From Bacteroidales bacterium KHT7 (lineage in GTDB: Bacteria > Bacteroidota > Bacteroidia > Bacteroidales > Bacteroidaceae), in assembly GCA_900102385.1 (NCBI GenBank), contig FNBQ01000016.1, positions 20,774 to 84,773 on the forward strand: a stretch of DNA of 64,000 nucleotides, given 5' to 3'. The notes under the pieces were generated by a model. The model searched no databases. It was not told the origin of the DNA and saw only the letters and a list, made by a program, of their open reading frames with translations. Position numbers and translations under genes: made by a program. Every line of letters begins with the position of its first letter. Position 1 is the stretch's first letter. Of this stretch, positions 7,455 to 16,239 are shown piece by piece.

Positions 7455-10400
7455 CTACACGCTTCTATACTTATTGAACAAATTTTCCAATGCTTCAAAG
7501 ACTTTGGCTTTAACTTCAGCACGCTGAGGAAGGAATGGGTTGAGCGGCGGCAAGACTTCGGCGAGGGCTGTGCCTGACGCGCTTATAAAGCCATCAGACT
7601 CGGACTGCGCAAGATATGCCCGTGTCTTTTCCTCGTTGAGGTTGAACTGGGCGATGATTGCTTTCAACTCTTCTTCTTTCTGCTCTGCCACGTACTTATC
7701 CCATTCATCAAAGACGTCGCCGCTAGATGCTGTCATGCGTTCGATAAAGCGCTCGATGAGTTCAATTTTATCGCGCAGATCTGGGCTTGCTTTGACGGCT
7801 TTGGAAATCTTGACACGTATTTCTTTATCGGTGCAATTGCTATCGTGATACTCTTTGACGAGCATAAGTATGTATTCGATAGACACTTGAATCTGCTTAA
7901 CCAGCTCCATCTCGAAAACAAGGTCGTCGTTGATGTTTGTGCTGTCGCCTTTGGTTTTGTTGCCTTGCAGCTCTTCGCGCACTTCTTGATAGAGGCTTGT
8001 GAAGTCTTGGACTTGGCCGACTTTGATAACACGCTTGTCTTCGGTGAATTGGTCGAAGATGGAGAGGAGATTGTTCATTTTGAGGAACGCACCAAAAAGG
8101 CGGACAAAGTCTTTTTTCTGCTCCACGGATAGGGAGAGGAAAAACGCCTCTGTGGGCTCAAATTTTTCGAGCAGCTCGCTGACAATCTCGGTGTAGCCTG
8201 GGTGATGCTTGCCGTCGGGGGTGTCGTAGCCATAATAGTAATCGCCAAAAGGACGGAGGAGGACAACACCAGCGGCATCTTTATCGCCAAAGAGCGAGAG
8301 TGCGCGGTCGGTTTCCTCTTCGAGGTTGCGGAAGTTGACGATGTTGCCGCAGTTCTTTATGGAGTTGAGAATGCGGTTGGTGCGGCTATACGACTGCAAA
8401 AGACCGTGCATTTTGAGATTCTTATCTACCCAAAGAGTGTTGAGCGTTTTGGCGTCGAAGCCAGTGAGGAACATGCCGACAACGATAACCATGTCGAGCT
8501 CACGATTCTTGACGCGCTGCGAAACATCTTTGTAATAACTCTGGAAATTGTCGCCATCGAGAGAGTATTGAGTGCTGAACATGCGATTATAATCGTCGAT
8601 AGCACTGCTTAGAGCTTCGTAGGCAACGGGGCTCTTCTGCTTGAGTTGTTCAACATTTTCGGGCGATTCGTTGGTATCGTCGATAATATCATCGTCGGCG
8701 TCGGTCTCTTCTTCGTTTGAGCCGTAGGTGAAGATGGTGGCAATTTTGAGCCGTTCGTTTTCCGGCGTGTTGGCTTGCTGTAGCTTGAACTCGTTGTAGT
8801 AAGCAATAGCCATTTCGACACTGTCGGCAGCAAAGATGGAGTTGAAGCCACGAACACGATGCTTTTGCTTAACCTCATCGACTTTTTTGCCGCGCTTGAT
8901 AACCTCTTCGACATTTTCGATGCGGGAGACGATGTAGGTTTCGTCGCGCTTGGTTTTGGCGGCATAGTGGTCGAGTACATAGGCAACATTGTTGTGAATG
9001 CGGCGAGAGTCGTGGAGGGCTTCTTTGGTGTTGATGCCCCAGACTTGCTCATCTTTTACACCGTCTTTCATGTGCATAGTACTGATATAATCGACGTGGA
9101 ATTTGAGCACGTTTTTATCGCGAATGGCGTCGATGATGGTGTAGGTATGCAGTTTGTCGCCAAAGAGGTCGGCAGTGGTTTTGCGAGCAGAGCCAGCATT
9201 TTCGGCAAAGATGGGCGTGCCAGTGAAGCCGAAAATCATATAACGCTTGAACTTGCGGACTATCACCTTGTGCATATCGCCGAACTGCGAGCGGTGGCAC
9301 TCGTCGAAGATGATGACGATGCGGCTATCGAGGCAGTTGAGGCTATAACGCGGGTCTTTCTTACCGAGAAGGATAGAGAGCTTCTGAATGGTGGTGATGA
9401 TGATATGACACTGGCTATCGTTGAGCTGGCGATGCAGCACGCCTATGTTGGTGTTGGAGTTGGCACTATCCTTTTGGAAATTGTCGTACTCCTTCATGGT
9501 TTGATAGTCGAGGTCTTTGCGGTCGACGACGAAGAGCACTTTATCAATTTCGGGCATACACGAGGCAAGCTGCGCCGTTTTGAATGATGTGAGCGTCTTG
9601 CCGCTGCCCGTGGTGTGCCAGATGTAGCCGCCAGCGTCGCGAGTGCCTTCGTGGTGAAGGTTGAGAGCGCGACGGATGCGGAGCAAAATATTCTCGGTGG
9701 CTGCAATCTGGTACGGACGCATAACCATGAGATTCTTATCGACGGTGAAAACGCAGAAGCGCGTAAGTATGTTGAGAATGGTGCTTTTGGCGAAGAAGGT
9801 GCGGGCGAAGTCGGCGAGGTCGGCAATGATGTTGTTTTGCTCGTCGGCCCAGAAAGAGGTGAACTCCCAGCTGTTGCAATCCTTCTTTACTTTTCCCTGC
9901 TTTTGTCCGTTCTGCTCTTTCACATGAGCGTAGCGGGTGGTGTTGGCGTAGTACTTGGTATTAGTGCCGTTACTTACGACGAAGATTTGCACATAGTTGA
10001 ACAAGCCCGAGCCAGCCCAAAAGGAATCGCGGCCGTAGCGGTTTATCTGATTGAATGCTTCTTTGATATTTACGCCGCGACGCTTTAGCTCGATATGCAC
10101 CAGAGGCAAGCCATTGACGAGGATGGTAACATCGTAGCGATTGGCGTGCGCACCACCTTCGGGCACATATTGGTTTATTACCTGCAACGTGTTGCGGTAA
10201 GGGTTGGCGGCGTCGATAATATCTATATTCTTTACAGTGCCATCGTCGCGAGTGAGTGAGAAGGTGCGCGTTTTCTGGATTTTTATGGTACACTGCTCAA
10301 TGACATCGTTGCTGACGCTTTGCCCGTTGTTTGGCTCACACTGTATATTTTGCTTGAAGAAGCGCGCCCACTCGGCATCGGTGAAGGTGATGGAGTTGAG

Positions 10401-10604
10401 TGCTTCGAGTTGGCGGCGGAGGTTGGCGAGCATATCAGCCTCGGTGTGTATGGCGGGCGTGCCGTAGCCTTGCGCCGAGAGTGTGCTGATTAGCTCTTTC
10501 TCTAACTTGGCTTCGCTCTGGTAATCATCATCGTTGCGCGGAATGGGCGAATATTGAGCCACAACGGTGCGATGCTGTTCTTCGATGATTATAGACTGGT
10601 TCAT
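7455..10604 (-). CDS. hsdR: Type I restriction enzyme, R (motor/nuclease) subunit
   Basis: 1049 residues from the ATG at 10604; the frame opens further upstream, but the preceding 38 residues are unlike the family. Order of parts: PD-(D/E)XK nuclease with Asp158 (RYDVTIL) and ELK at 172-174; helicase Walker A TTGSGKT at 331-337; DECH at 434-437; FTGTP at 460-464; then helicase domain 2 and a C-terminal helical region. With HsdM and HsdS it translocates and cuts unmethylated DNA. It lies 31 nt after hsdS as last gene of the operon. No frameshift is seen. Confidence 0.96.
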   Translation of the reverse strand: MNQSIIIEEQHRTVVAQYSPIPRNDDDYQSEAKLEKELISTLSAQGYGTPAIHTEADMLANLRRQLEALNSITFTDAEWARFFKQNIQCEPNNGQSVSNDVIEQCTIKIQKTRTFSLTRDDGTVKNIDIIDAANPYRNTLQVINQYVPEGGAHANRYDVTILVNGLPLVHIELKRRGVNIKEAFNQINRYGRDSFWAGSGLFNYVQIFVVSNGTNTKYYANTTRYAHVKEQNGQKQGKVKKDCNSWEFTSFWADEQNNIIADLADFARTFFAKSTILNILTRFCVFTVDKNLMVMRPYQIAATENILLRIRRALNLHHEGTRDAGGYIWHTTGSGKTLTSFKTAQLASCMPEIDKVLFVVDRKDLDYQTMKEYDNFQKDSANSNTNIGVLHRQLNDSQCHIIITTIQKLSILLGKKDPRYSLNCLDSRIVIIFDECHRSQFGDMHKVIVRKFKRYMIFGFTGTPIFAENAGSARKTTADLFGDKLHTYTIIDAIRDKNVLKFHVDYISTMHMKDGVKDEQVWGINTKEALHDSRRIHNNVAYVLDHYAAKTKRDETYIVSRIENVEEVIKRGKKVDEVKQKHRVRGFNSIFAADSVEMAIAYYNEFKLQQANTPENERLKIATIFTYGSNEEETDADDDIIDDTNESPENVEQLKQKSPVAYEALSSAIDDYNRMFSTQYSLDGDNFQSYYKDVSQRVKNRELDMVIVVGMFLTGFDAKTLNTLWVDKNLKMHGLLQSYSRTNRILNSIKNCGNIVNFRNLEEETDRALSLFGDKDAAGVVLLRPFGDYYYGYDTPDGKHHPGYTEIVSELLEKFEPTEAFFLSLSVEQKKDFVRLFGAFLKMNNLLSIFDQFTEDKRVIKVGQVQDFTSLYQEVREELQGNKTKGDSTNINDDLVFEMELVKQIQVSIEYILMLVKEYHDSNCTDKEIRVKISKAVKASPDLRDKIELIERFIERMTASSGDVFDEWDKYVAEQKEEELKAIIAQFNLNEEKTRAYLAQSESDGFISASGTALAEVLPPLNPFLPQRAEVKAKVFEALENLFNKYRSV

Positions 10605-10635
10605 AAAGTTGAGAATTGAAAGCCCCCACCCCCTT

Positions 10636-11787
10636 CTACAATGATGGAGATGGGAACGAAAGAAGTTTTTCGCGATAATACTCGTATTGCTTTTGGCGGA
10701 GAGCCAATTCGTTCTCAATATTCTGGATTAGAACAGTGAATTTGTCGAGCTGTTCAACGATGGACTGCTGAACGGCGAGAGGTGGGACGGGGATTTGAAG
10801 CTGCTTGACTATTTGTGCATTGATATTAGTTTGACAACCTTGTCCTAACGACTTTATATAATTATATTGATTTTCGATACAATAATATACAAACTTATAC
10901 AATGCTATATCTTCATTGATTTCCAAATTACAGCATGCTTGATTCGTAGTTAGCGGAATTTTATTGATAGCCACTTTCCCTACGGTCGCGCCATACATTG
11001 CAACAATTACGCAATTAGACGGAATCCATTTCGCAGAAGAATTTTCTAACCCTTCGTTTGTAATCTTTACGCCTGTGTCAGTAATATCTGCGAAGTCAAC
11101 TTCTTGCGTTCTCAACCACGGAATATCACCATTATAGTAATTTGGATTTTTAGTATTTGGCGTGCCTCCTGAAGTTACCTTTTTGCACACCTCTCCCAGA
11201 GTTTTCATTTCTACACCTTCCACACCATCGAGAGAGAGGAGTTTTTCGCGGAAGTGCTCGAACTGCTTGCGGCGGAGAGCGAGCTCTGCGGTGAGGTTGG
11301 CGGTGAGATTGGTGAAATGGTCGAGGATTTCAACAATACGGTTTTGGATTTCGAGAGGTGGAAGGGGGATGGGGAACTGTGAATAAGTTCCAATCCATTG
11401 ACGTGAATGTTCGACAGGTATATATTTTATTTCACACATTGAATAATACACATATCTAAAATTCACTTTCTTATTAATTGGTTTCAGCATTTTCATTGCT
11501 GAACTTTTTACCTTGAAATCAAAATCAACCCAATGGAAAGACGTTGTAAAATCATCGAATATTATAACGGGATTGTCTTTGCTTGCTGTATATATACCAT
11601 TAATTTCTTCCGTATAACCCAATAAAAAAGTTGCACCAGCAGTTAATACAGGTGTTCCTTCATTAGAGTAATCATTTGATTCAACAATATATTTTGTTGG
11701 TTGCTCGTATTTCAATACTTCCCCCAGCGTTTTCCACTCCACACCATTAGGGCAAAGTTTTTCTATAAGTTCGTTGATTTGGCTCAT
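10636..11787 (-). CDS. hsdS: Type I restriction enzyme, specificity subunit
   Basis: 383 residues with two target-recognition domains (about 15-150 and 195-345), each followed by a conserved helical spacer (LALRRKQFEHFREKLLS and LALRQKQYEYYREKLLS). The duplicated KTLGEV at the start of each half shows the usual pseudo-symmetry. The sites recognised cannot be read from sequence. Its start overlaps the hsdM stop by 4 nt (ATGA), so the two are translationally coupled. No second hsdS copy or inverted repeat that would suggest shuffling was seen. Confidence 0.95.
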   Translation of the reverse strand: MSQINELIEKLCPNGVEWKTLGEVLKYEQPTKYIVESNDYSNEGTPVLTAGATFLLGYTEEINGIYTASKDNPVIIFDDFTTSFHWVDFDFKVKSSAMKMLKPINKKVNFRYVYYSMCEIKYIPVEHSRQWIGTYSQFPIPLPPLEIQNRIVEILDHFTNLTANLTAELALRRKQFEHFREKLLSLDGVEGVEMKTLGEVCKKVTSGGTPNTKNPNYYNGDIPWLRTQEVDFADITDTGVKITNEGLENSSAKWIPSNCVIVAMYGATVGKVAINKIPLTTNQACCNLEINEDIALYKFVYYCIENQYNYIKSLGQGCQTNINAQIVKQLQIPVPPLAVQQSIVEQLDKFTVLIQNIENELALRQKQYEYYREKLLSFPSPSL

Positions 11788-13349
11788 AGTGTGGCGATTA
11801 GGTTATTGATTTCGGTGCGAAGTGCAGCACCTTCTTTGCAAATGGTTTCGAGCTGGGCGTTAACCTCATCGATATTGATAACCTCGCGAGTGTCTTCCTG
11901 CTCGACATACGACGAAACACTAAGGTTGTAGTCGTTGTCGGCAACACTTTGACAGGTAACTAAACGAGTGAAGTGCTGCACTTCTTTACGCTCTGCGTAG
12001 GCGTTGACGATGGCATCTTGATTGTCGGGTGAGAGGCGGTTTTTGTTGCCGTCTTTGACAAAGAGCTTCGACGCATCGATAAACAGAATGTTATTATCGG
12101 GGCGTGCACTCTTGCGCAGCACGATGATGCATGTGGCAATAGAGACGCCAAAGAAGAGGTTTGCAGGGAGCTGAATGACTGTATCTACATAGTTATTCTT
12201 GACGAGATACTGACGAATTTTCTTTTCAGCGCCGCCACGGTAGAGAACACCAGGGAATTCGACGATGGCAGCTGTGCCACTCTCGGAGAGCGATTTGAGC
12301 ATATGCATAGTGAATGCGAGGTCGCTTTTGGTTTTAGGCGCGAGGATGCCAGCAGGTGCATAGCGGTCGTCGTTGATAAGAAGCGGATTGGCATCGCCTT
12401 CCCACGATTGCGAGTAAGGCGGATTTGAGACAATGGCATCGAATGGCTCTTCGTGGCGGTGACGTGGGTCGGTGAGGGTGTTGCCGCACTGAATATCGAA
12501 CTTGTCAAAGTTGATATTATGCAGAAACATATTGATGCGGCTTAAATTGTAGTTGGTAGGAACAAGCTCCTGCCCGAAATATTTTATGGCGTTGCGGTCC
12601 GGCACGAGTTTGGCGAACTTCAACAAGAGCGAGCCAGAGCCACAAGCTGGGTCGTAGACAGATTTTATATTCTTGTTGTTATGAATAGCGAGGCGGGCAA
12701 GCACTTCGCTGACCTCTTGGGGAGTAAACTGTTCGCCGCCGCTCTTGCCACCTTCGGAGGCATACATCTTCATGAGGAACTCGTATGTATCGCCGAAAGC
12801 GTCTATCTGGTTATTGTCGAAATCTACCTCACCGAGGTCCATTTCAGCCACGCGGATAAAGACCTTAGCGAGCAACTTGTTGCGAACGAGTACGGTGTTG
12901 CCGAGTTGTGGGCTATCGACAACGAAGTCGGTGAAGAGGCCTTTTAGGTCGTCTTCGGAAGGCGAGCCGAGAGCTGACTTTTCGATTTCGTGAAAGATGG
13001 TGCTGATGCGCTCGTTGAGGTCCTTGTATGTGGCTTCGTTGTTAGTATCGAGGCTACGAACTACATTGCAGAAGAGCTGCGAAGGAAGAATAAAGAAGCC
13101 TTTTTCGTCGATAGCTTGCTGACGGGCGATTTCAGCCTCATCGTCGGACATATCGGCGTAGTTTTTATTTACGCCAGATGCTTTGAGCAAGCGGTCGAAA
13201 TAAGCAGCTGTGTTTTCAGAAATGAAGCGGTAGAAAAGGGAGCTCAAAACGTATGCTTTGAAATCCCACCCACCAATGGCGCCACGCAGGTCGTTGGCAA
13301 TATCCCAAATGGTTGCGTGCAACTCGGCACGCTGATTTTGCTGTGTCAT
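11784..13349 (-). CDS. hsdM: Type I restriction enzyme, N6-adenine methyltransferase subunit
   Basis: 521 residues. An N-terminal helical domain (HsdM_N) precedes the methyltransferase: FTPQEV at 208-213, the SAM motif DPACGSGSL at 233-241, and catalytic NPPY at 309-312. The protein pairs with HsdS to methylate adenines and with HsdR to restrict. First gene of hsdM-hsdS-hsdR. A strongly folded segment (13386-13465) lies in its upstream region. Confidence 0.96.
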   Translation of the reverse strand: MTQQNQRAELHATIWDIANDLRGAIGGWDFKAYVLSSLFYRFISENTAAYFDRLLKASGVNKNYADMSDDEAEIARQQAIDEKGFFILPSQLFCNVVRSLDTNNEATYKDLNERISTIFHEIEKSALGSPSEDDLKGLFTDFVVDSPQLGNTVLVRNKLLAKVFIRVAEMDLGEVDFDNNQIDAFGDTYEFLMKMYASEGGKSGGEQFTPQEVSEVLARLAIHNNKNIKSVYDPACGSGSLLLKFAKLVPDRNAIKYFGQELVPTNYNLSRINMFLHNINFDKFDIQCGNTLTDPRHRHEEPFDAIVSNPPYSQSWEGDANPLLINDDRYAPAGILAPKTKSDLAFTMHMLKSLSESGTAAIVEFPGVLYRGGAEKKIRQYLVKNNYVDTVIQLPANLFFGVSIATCIIVLRKSARPDNNILFIDASKLFVKDGNKNRLSPDNQDAIVNAYAERKEVQHFTRLVTCQSVADNDYNLSVSSYVEQEDTREVINIDEVNAQLETICKEGAALRTEINNLIATL

Positions 13350-13740
13350 AAAATCGCGCTTTTATGCGCTCGCTTATCATTTGGCTTTACGGGCAAATCA
13401 CAGAGCCATACAACAAGCGTGGACTTTGACTATCCACGCATTGAGGCCCTGAGATTGCCCGTAAAAGTTGATAAGTCGCCGTCCACGCAAAGCGCAGACG
13501 TTCGCAGACTTATTCGCAACTTTTACTTTTGAAATTTCTCAGGTTTCAATGCTTGTGCCGAATAAATAGCAAACGCTATGATTTATAATATGTTAAATAA
13601 AAATACTTTCTGTTTTTTATTGTTGTTTGAATGTTTTTTGGGTTAATAACACGCAAATTTAAAAATTTCTGACTTTAAAGGCAAGCAATTAGGCAAAAAT
13701 TATATCAAATCCACCATTTTTCCACAAAAGCAAAGAAACA
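13350..13740. other. Gene-free region upstream of hsdM with a long hairpin
   Basis: TTTACGGGCAA (13386-13396) faces TTGCCCGTAAA (13455-13465). The arms extend imperfectly inward through CAGAGCC/GGCCCTG, and a second perfect stem GCGTGGA/TCCACGC (13417-13423/13433-13439) sits inside. A smaller hairpin ATAGC-AAAC-GCTAT lies near 13567-13580. No clean TAnnTTTG promoter is seen. The long hairpin could act in an hsd leader RNA or be a trace of a mobile element. Confidence 0.6.
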
Positions 13741-13799
13741 AAAAAAGGTGGTGTAACCACTTTCTGCACAATGCAGGAAAAGAGGACTACACCACCTTT
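13738..13799 (-). terminator. recA terminator
   Basis: AAAGGTGGTGTA (13744-13755) pairs perfectly with TACACCACCTTT (13788-13799). A small inner stem CTGCA/TGCAG is present. On the minus strand a run of T follows. Confidence 0.85.
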
Positions 13800-13826
13800 A
13801 TTATTGTTCTGATAACGAACCGAATC

Positions 13827-14933
13827 TTACTCTTCTGGAGCAATCTCCTGCTCTTTCACTTCAATCTTGTCGTCATCGTTTAGTTCAACCTCATCCATGT
13901 CGCCGTTCTTCAGTTTGGCAGCAATCTGCTTCTCGATGTCCTCGGCAAGTTCAGGATTGTCAATCATAAGTTTCTTGGTTGCATCGCGTCCCTGAGCCAG
14001 CTTGTTGTCCTGATAGCTGTACCATGAGCCGCTCTTCTTAATGATGCCGTACTCAACGCCAAGGTCTACAATCTCGCCAGCCTTGCTGATGCCCTCGCCA
14101 AACGTAATCTCGAACTCAGTCTTGCGGAATGGAGGCGCAACCTTGTTCTTAACGATCTTTACGCGAACCTGATTTCCTACAACCTCGTCGCCGTCCTTTA
14201 TGCTTGTTACGCGGCGGATGTCAATGCGCACACTGGCATAGAACTTCAGCGCGTTACCTCCGGTTGTTGTCTCAGGGTTGCCGAACATTACGCCAATCTT
14301 CTCGCGCAACTGGTTGATGAAGATACAGGTTGTGTTCGTCTTGCTGATTGTGGCAGTAAGTTTGCGCAGTGCCTGACTCATAAGGCGAGCCTGCAAGCCC
14401 ACACGGTTGTCGCCCATATCGCCCTCAATCTCAGCCTTTGGAGTAAGGGCTGCAACAGAGTCGATTACGATGATATCAATAGCCGATGAACGGATAAGCT
14501 GGTCGGCAATCTCGAGAGCCTGCTCGCCGTTGTCTGGCTGAGAAATCCAGAGATTATCAACATCTACGCCAAGTTTCTTTGCATAGAAGCGGTCGAAAGC
14601 GTGCTCGGCATCGATGAAAGCAGCGATTCCGCCTGCCTTCTGAGCCTCAGCAATGGCGTGGATTGCGAGCGTTGTCTTACCAGATGATTCAGGACCATAA
14701 ATCTCTATGATTCTGCCCTTTGGATATCCGCCCACACCAAGCGCAGCGTTAAGACCGATAGAGCCTGTTGGGATAACCTCTACCTGCTCAACGTTGTTGT
14801 CGCCCATGCGCATCACCGTATTCTTACCAAAGTCTTTCTCCAGTTTGCCGATAGCAGCCTGCAAAGCCTTGAGTTTCTCACTGTTTGAATTGGCGTTGAA
14901 GTCAATCTCGCCACCAACAATTTTTTTTGCCAT
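13827..14933 (-). CDS. recA: Recombinase RecA
   Basis: 368 residues, full length. Walker [10 protein letters not shown] at 80-88, Walker B region [10 protein letters not shown], and the acidic C-terminal tail typical of RecA. It forms filaments on single-stranded DNA, drives strand exchange, and triggers the SOS response where LexA is present. The gene starts only 22 nt after the carboxynorspermidine synthase-like gene on the same strand. No promoter is visible in the gap, so the two are probably co-transcribed. Confidence 0.98.
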   Translation of the reverse strand: MAKKIVGGEIDFNANSNSEKLKALQAAIGKLEKDFGKNTVMRMGDNNVEQVEVIPTGSIGLNAALGVGGYPKGRIIEIYGPESSGKTTLAIHAIAEAQKAGGIAAFIDAEHAFDRFYAKKLGVDVDNLWISQPDNGEQALEIADQLIRSSAIDIIVIDSVAALTPKAEIEGDMGDNRVGLQARLMSQALRKLTATISKTNTTCIFINQLREKIGVMFGNPETTTGGNALKFYASVRIDIRRVTSIKDGDEVVGNQVRVKIVKNKVAPPFRKTEFEITFGEGISKAGEIVDLGVEYGIIKKSGSWYSYQDNKLAQGRDATKKLMIDNPELAEDIEKQIAAKLKNGDMDEVELNDDDKIEVKEQEIAPEE

Positions 14934-14955
14934 GTTTGTAATTAGTTTTTAACGG

Positions 14956-16182
14956 TTATAGTTCTAAGTCACCATCGAACACCTCGTGCCATGGTAATCC
15001 TTGCTTATTCAGTTGTTCCATAAACGGATCTGGATCGAATTCCTCAACGTTCCAAACGCCCGGACGCTTCCACAAGCCCTTGAAGAACATCATCGCGCCA
15101 ATCATTGCAGGCACACCTGTTGTATAGCTAACGCCCTGCATACCAGTTTCCTTGTATGCCTCCTGATGGCTACAGTTGTTATAAACATAGTAAGTGCGCT
15201 CCTTACCGTCCTTTATACCACGGATGCGGCAGCCGATGCTTGTCTCGCCCTCGTAGTTCTCGCCCAAATCCTGTGGGTTTGGCAGAACAGCCTTCAGGAA
15301 CTGAAGAGGAACGATTTTTACCTTCACGTTCTTGCCTGAGCCGTCGGCCAGCGGAGCCTCGTACTCCATCTCGTCGATGCGGCTCATGCCGATGTTCTGA
15401 ATAACATCGAGATATGTAAGATACTGCTGTCCGAAGGTCATCCAGAAGCGAGCCTGCTTAATTGTTGGATAGTTCTTTACAAGGCTCTCAAGTTCCTCGT
15501 GGTGCATCAAGTAACTCTCGCGAGGGCCGATGTTTGGGTATGTAATTGGCTGATGAACAGACAGTGGGTCTGTCTCGAGCCACTCGCCGTCCTTGTAGTA
15601 CAAGCCCTTCTGAGTAATCTCGCGGATATTTATCTCGGGGTTGAAGTTTGTTGCAAATGCCTTGTGATGATTTCCGGCGTTGCAGTCAACGATATCAAGA
15701 TGGGTAATCTCGTCGAAGTGATGCTTTGCTGCGTATGCTGTGTAAACGCCGCTCACACCCGGGTCGAAACCGCAACCAAGGATGGCAGTCAGACCGGCAT
15801 CCTCGAAACGCTTCTTGTAAGCCCACTGCCAACTGTACTCAAAGTGAGCCTCGTCCTTAGGCTCGTAGTTGGCTGTGTCGAGATAGTTTACTCCACACTG
15901 CAAGCAAGCCTCCATGATTGTAAGGTCCTGATAAGGCAAAGCCAGATTCACAACCAGTTCAGGCTTGAAGTCGTTGAACAACTTAACAAGTTCCTCAACA
16001 CTGTCGGCATCAACCTGAGCAGTCTTTATATTTGGATTACCGATAGCCTCAACAATCTTGTCGCACTTAGCCTTTGTACGGCTTGCAATCATAATCTCTG
16101 TAAACACATCAGAGTTTTGGGCTATTTTGTGGCATGCTACTGTAGCAACGCCACCGGCACCGATAACTAATACTTTTCCCAT
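14956..16182 (-). CDS. Saccharopine dehydrogenase family, probable carboxynorspermidine synthase
   Basis: 408 residues. An N-terminal NADP-binding Rossmann fold (VIGAGGVATVACHKIA at 5-20) precedes a catalytic domain of the Lys1/CANSDH family. Family features include LGCGFDPGVSGVYTAYA and YLDTANYEP. Members of this branch reductively condense aspartate semialdehyde with a diamine in the alternative spermidine/norspermidine route found in Bacteroidota. The carboxynorspermidine decarboxylase partner is not in this window. Saccharopine dehydrogenase proper is less likely. Confidence 0.85.
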   Translation of the reverse strand: MGKVLVIGAGGVATVACHKIAQNSDVFTEIMIASRTKAKCDKIVEAIGNPNIKTAQVDADSVEELVKLFNDFKPELVVNLALPYQDLTIMEACLQCGVNYLDTANYEPKDEAHFEYSWQWAYKKRFEDAGLTAILGCGFDPGVSGVYTAYAAKHHFDEITHLDIVDCNAGNHHKAFATNFNPEINIREITQKGLYYKDGEWLETDPLSVHQPITYPNIGPRESYLMHHEELESLVKNYPTIKQARFWMTFGQQYLTYLDVIQNIGMSRIDEMEYEAPLADGSGKNVKVKIVPLQFLKAVLPNPQDLGENYEGETSIGCRIRGIKDGKERTYYVYNNCSHQEAYKETGMQGVSYTTGVPAMIGAMMFFKGLWKRPGVWNVEEFDPDPFMEQLNKQGLPWHEVFDGDLEL

Positions 16183-16239
16183 TTACCAATTAAAACTATT
16201 ATACTGAATACTTTATTTTATAACTCTATTTTTACTTAA

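Noticed and set aside
10636-11787. Phase-variable (invertible) hsdS
   Set aside because: No second hsdS fragment, invertase gene or inverted repeats were found; the duplicated spacers are the normal direct repeats of HsdS.
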